Shown one piece after another: positions 61,118 to 64,000 of a stretch of 64,000 nt of DNA (position 1 is its first letter; each line of letters opens with the position of its first letter). The position numbers and the translations under genes are program-made. The DNA lies in the NCBI GenBank assembly GCA_964467165.1, contig CAYXOL010000027.1, positions 5,720 to 69,719 of the forward strand, read 5' to 3'. This DNA is from Clostridium_AD sp964467165. Lineage in GTDB: Bacteria; Bacillota; Clostridia; Clostridiales; Clostridiaceae. The notes below the pieces were generated by a model, which searched no databases, had not been told where the DNA came from, and worked only from the letters and a program-made list of their open reading frames with translations.

Positions 61118-61822
61118 TTATTTGTTCTTTTGCTTTATATGATCTTTATAAAGATCTATATATAATCCACTTGAGGCATTATATATAGCTAAAAACACCT
61201 CAGAAGCATCATTAATGCTTCTCTTTTTTAATTTATTCATTAACCACCTTTCATTCCTATTAATGATAACTAAGTTATCATGTAAAATAGCTCCGTCATA
61301 AATTACTTCAAAATCAATATCGTCAGTGGAGGTTTTAATATTTAAGTCCTTTGGTGTAGCCGGATTACATTCAGGTTTTTTTAAGACGGATAGTTTACCA
61401 TCTTTTTCTAATACAGCATAAGCTACTTCACTTATATCAAAAATACCCTTATCTCTTAGCTGCGTTAGAAGATCTGCTATTGTATAACGAAATTTTTTCA
61501 TAGATTCCTCATGTATTATTCCGTCTATAATAACAATGGTGGGTTCACCATCCAAGAATTTTTCAGCGGTCTTTGATTTAAGTGTTGTTAATTGTAAAAT
61601 AAGGCATAAAACTGTCCAGGTAAATAATCCTACCCAATGAGGCCATGCTCTACTAGTTAAATCTGTAGTTAAACTAGAAGCAGTGGATCCTATAGTTATA
61701 CCAACTACATAATCAAAAAAAGTCAACTGGCTAATCTGTTGCTTTCCAAGAATACGAGTAAATATTAATAAGGTAAAAAATCCGATGATTCCTCTCACTA
61801 ATACCATTAGACCTTCATTCAT
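61118..61822 (-). CDS. DUF421 membrane protein, copy 1
   Basis: About 234 residues. Three N-terminal membrane helices (residues 5-85) are followed by the cytoplasmic YetF-like domain with GEPTIVIIDGIIHEESMKKF. The pattern RYTIADLLTQLRDKGIFDIS and the C-terminal YNASSGLYIDLYK are also visible. I start it at ATG 61822, since AGGAG lies 9 nt upstream; the ATG at 61831 overlaps the ribosome binding site. Family function is unknown. It pairs with DUF4363 downstream, and a shorter paralogue is divergently transcribed at 62048. Confidence 0.85.
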   Translation of the reverse strand: MNEGLMVLVRGIIGFFTLLIFTRILGKQQISQLTFFDYVVGITIGSTASSLTTDLTSRAWPHWVGLFTWTVLCLILQLTTLKSKTAEKFLDGEPTIVIIDGIIHEESMKKFRYTIADLLTQLRDKGIFDISEVAYAVLEKDGKLSVLKKPECNPATPKDLNIKTSTDDIDFEVIYDGAILHDNLVIINRNERWLMNKLKKRSINDASEVFLAIYNASSGLYIDLYKDHIKQKNK

Positions 61823-62047
61823 TATTTCCATCTCCTCTCAATGCTATTTTATCCAAATTCATTATTTATATGTTATAAGATTTATAGTTCTAACAACAAC
61901 TTATTTTCCAATGTTGGTCAGTATAATTAGTTTAAAATTTGTGATACTAAATAATAGGAAAAGTTATTTTTTCATAAATATTATTTAGCGTAATTATACC
62001 TAGCGAAGGTGAAAGAGTACAAATTTACAACTTAAGGAGCTGGAAGC

Positions 62048-62656
62048 ATGGAATTAAATTGGATTTGGCAAACAATTCTTATATTTATCGTAGGAACTTT
62101 TATTTTAAGAGTAGGTGGAAGAAAATCAATTTCTCAAATGACTATTTCTCAAACTATTGTAATGATTGGACTAGGATCTTTACTCATCCAGCCAGTATCT
62201 GGAAAGGGACTCCTAATTACATTTCTTGTAGCATTTATACTAACGTTATTAATGATGATGAGTGAATATCTAGAAATTAAAGTAGATTTTTTGGAAACCA
62301 TATTTTCAGGTAAAGCTATTATTGTTATAGAAAATGGTGAACCAAATATTAAGAATCTAAAAAAAATAAGATTGTCAATTGATAAACTTGAAACCCGTTT
62401 GAGACAGGATGGAATATCCTCGTTAGAAGATGTCAAGTATGCAACAATTGAAGTAAGTGGGCAAATAGGTTATGAGTTAAAAGACAATAAAAAACCTTTG
62501 ACACAAGAGGATTTCATGAAAATAATGAGTGAAATATCTCAATTAAAGGCAGTTGTTGGTAATAATGTAAGCGCGTACACAAAGCAAAGTCAAAATAATA
62601 ATATTTTTGAAGAGATAAATAGTGAAAAATATGAAGGTGACAAAAATGAACCATAA
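62048..62656 (+). CDS. DUF421 membrane protein, copy 2
   Basis: The 202-residue protein has the same plan as copy 1: N-terminal membrane helices (IWQTILIFIVGTFILRVGGR, then LLITFLVAFILTLLMM). A YetF-like domain follows, with SGKAIIVIENGEPNIKNLKK and KLETRLRQDGISSLEDVKYA. The C-terminal part is shorter and ends in an Asn-rich tail. AAGGAGCTGG precedes the ATG. The two DUF421 genes face away from each other across a 225-nt gap, so they may share regulation. Confidence 0.87.
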   Translation: MELNWIWQTILIFIVGTFILRVGGRKSISQMTISQTIVMIGLGSLLIQPVSGKGLLITFLVAFILTLLMMMSEYLEIKVDFLETIFSGKAIIVIENGEPNIKNLKKIRLSIDKLETRLRQDGISSLEDVKYATIEVSGQIGYELKDNKKPLTQEDFMKIMSEISQLKAVVGNNVSAYTKQSQNNNIFEEINSEKYEGDKNEP

Positions 62657-62712
62657 AAGTATCATAATATTGAGCCCGAATATATACTTAACTTTAATAG
62701 TGGAGGTGTTAC

Positions 62713-63750
62713 ATGAAAAAGAAAAAAATATTGTTGATTTTTTCTATTGTTGCCTTGATTGTTACAATTTGCAGTTTTATTTTCATTAAAAAGTTTGCCA
62801 CAACAAATTATGGTAAGCTGGATACATTATTTGGTATAATGTCAAAAATAGAAGAACGTTTTAATCCTATTTCACTTAAAGGAAAATCCATATATGAAAT
62901 GCGTGCAGCATTACATAAGTCAGCAACAATATGGAAATCTAAACCTATACCATTTTCAAACATAAAAAATATGGATATAAAAACAGCGTCAAATCAAGTG
63001 CCAGTGCGAATATACACGCCTGATGGCAATGAATTACCTATCATAATTTATTCCCATGGCGGCAGTTGGATTAGTGGTAGTATTGATGACTATGATGATG
63101 TTTGCAGGAAACTTTCAAAAAATTCAAAGGCTATAGTTGTATCTGTAAATTATCGTCTTGCGCCAGAAGATCCCTTTCCAGCTGGTATTAATGACGTATA
63201 TAATGTGCTCCTATGGGTTTATAAATATGCTAAGAGTATTAATGGGGACTCCAGCCGAATATGTGTTGTAGGGGACAGTGCTGGTGCAAACATATCTGCT
63301 GTAATTTCACAAATGGCACGTGATACAGGTGGCCCACACATAATCTCTGAGGTGCTAATATATCCATCAACAAACATATATCAACTAAAGACTAAATCTT
63401 GGTCGGATTTTGGTCTTAAATATAACCTTACAAGGGAAAACTCAGAAAAATTCATTTCTCTATACACTCCAAGTTTAGAAGAAAGAAAAAGTAGATATGC
63501 CTCCCCTTTATTATCTAAAAATTTTAAAGATTTACCAAACACACTCATAATCACAGCTGAATTTGATCCATTAAGGGATGAAGGTGAAGCTTACGGTAAT
63601 AAATTAAAGCAGGCAGGGGTGAATGTAATTTCTACCCGATATAAAGGTGTTACACATGGATTTATATCAATGAATAAGATTACCAGCAAAGCAGATGAGG
63701 CTTTAATTGAAATTTCATCATATCTAAAAGAACAATTTGCGGTAAAGTAA
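62713..63750 (+). CDS. Alpha/beta hydrolase, hormone-sensitive-lipase type
   Basis: The 345-residue esterase-like protein begins with a membrane or signal helix (residues 5-27, ILLIFSIVALIVTICSFIFI). The HSL family oxyanion motif appears as YSHGGSW and the nucleophile Ser is in VVGDSAGANIS. The Asp is in AEFDPLRDEG and the His in GVTHGFI. VNYRLAPEDPFPAGINDV is also typical. It is probably a surface-anchored carboxylesterase; the substrate is unknown. GTGGAGGTG precedes the ATG. It follows the DUF421 gene by 56 nt. Confidence 0.92.
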   Translation: MKKKKILLIFSIVALIVTICSFIFIKKFATTNYGKLDTLFGIMSKIEERFNPISLKGKSIYEMRAALHKSATIWKSKPIPFSNIKNMDIKTASNQVPVRIYTPDGNELPIIIYSHGGSWISGSIDDYDDVCRKLSKNSKAIVVSVNYRLAPEDPFPAGINDVYNVLLWVYKYAKSINGDSSRICVVGDSAGANISAVISQMARDTGGPHIISEVLIYPSTNIYQLKTKSWSDFGLKYNLTRENSEKFISLYTPSLEERKSRYASPLLSKNFKDLPNTLIITAEFDPLRDEGEAYGNKLKQAGVNVISTRYKGVTHGFISMNKITSKADEALIEISSYLKEQFAVK

Positions 63751-64000
63751 TTTACGTATATTCCTTTATATTGGCCACGTTTATGATCTGAAATAACATT
63801 TATTTTAATTGCATAAAGATTATATTAAAATTATTTTATTATAAATCAAATTAAATGAATTAAATTTATCTTTATTACTTAAAATACTATCGAAAACAAT
63901 TCAATGAAAAGGAGGTAGCAACAGTTACTTAAAACTATGACAAAATATGAATAATAGTGATAAATACACATTGGAATGATATACTTATTTTAAGAGGTGA
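63751..64000. other. Right-edge gap with probable start of a next gene
   Basis: No gene is seen in these 250 nt. AAAGGAGG occurs near 63908 without a credible frame behind it. The final bases, AAGAGGTGA, look like a ribosome binding site for a plus-strand gene just beyond the window. Confidence 0.35.

Overview
The window is low-GC, AT-rich DNA from a motile, spore-forming anaerobe of the clostridial type, most likely Clostridium sensu lato. The evidence is strong AGGAGG-type ribosome binding sites, frequent TTG/GTG starts, alpha/beta-type small acid-soluble spore proteins, pyruvate:ferredoxin oxidoreductase, FliY/CheC/CheD-type chemotaxis and CsrA-FliW control. No rRNA, tRNA or CRISPR array was seen.

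Layout. (1) 1-7.9 kb, minus strand: early flagellar operon flgB-flgC-fliE-fliF-fliG-fliH-fliI-fliJ-fliK-flgD (flgD cut by the window edge), with a sigma-A-like promoter at 8.02-8.05 kb. (2) 8.3-12.7 kb: a membrane sensor with periplasmic binding, PAS, GGDEF and HD-GYP domains, a small unknown protein, and a short second flagellin. (3) 12.9-18.6 kb: an accessory island. It holds an orphan PIN-like gene, a DUF3791/DUF3990/small-protein operon resembling a toxin-antitoxin module, two copies of a Y1 (RAYT/IS200-like) transposase of which one is decayed, a broken IS4-type transposase, a partly deleted second copy of the DUF3990-RAYT block, and a family of dispersed hairpin repeats. (4) 18.6-28.5 kb: late flagellar genes flgM-flgN-flgK-flgL-fliW-csrA-flaG-(unknown)-fliS-fliD-fliT-like, then the major flagellin, a YjfB-like motility protein and a coiled-coil protein. 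(5) 28.7-39.3 kb: a chemotaxis/switch operon fapA-cheW-cheD-cheB-cheR-cheA-cheC-cheY-cheW-fliM-fliY. (6) 39.4-64 kb: housekeeping genes, namely a class IV aminotransferase, a HAD phosphatase, a Cys-rich DUF1292 protein, PFOR and flavodoxin, a beta-CASP hydrolase, murG, three SASP genes (plus strand), recJ, an M16 peptidase, gtrA, a type II topoisomerase pair, mnmH/selU, DUF4363/DUF421 membrane proteins and an alpha/beta hydrolase.

How they work together. The early operon builds the basal body, motor ring and export ATPase. The che operon sets motor bias. The late genes make hook-filament junction, cap, chaperones and filament. Four sites match a sigma-28 (SigD/FliA) promoter with exactly 15 nt between TAAA and an 8-nt -10 box of the form TACGA(T/A)(A/G)(T/A): before flgM, before each flagellin and before the unknown/GGDEF-HD-GYP pair. 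FlgM (anti-sigma factor) is encoded in the window, so the regulator lies beside its targets. The major flagellin mRNA has a hairpin presenting a textbook CsrA site just above its ribosome binding site, and csrA and fliW lie a few kb upstream, as in the Bacillus FliW-CsrA-Hag homeostasis circuit.

Most unusual content: the RAYT-linked dispersed repeat family and duplicated DUF3990 block (13-18.6 kb), the flagellin leader, a plus-strand orphan terminator suggesting a small RNA at 60.6 kb, and a 45-bp tandem palindromic repeat carrying the ribosome binding site of mnmH.
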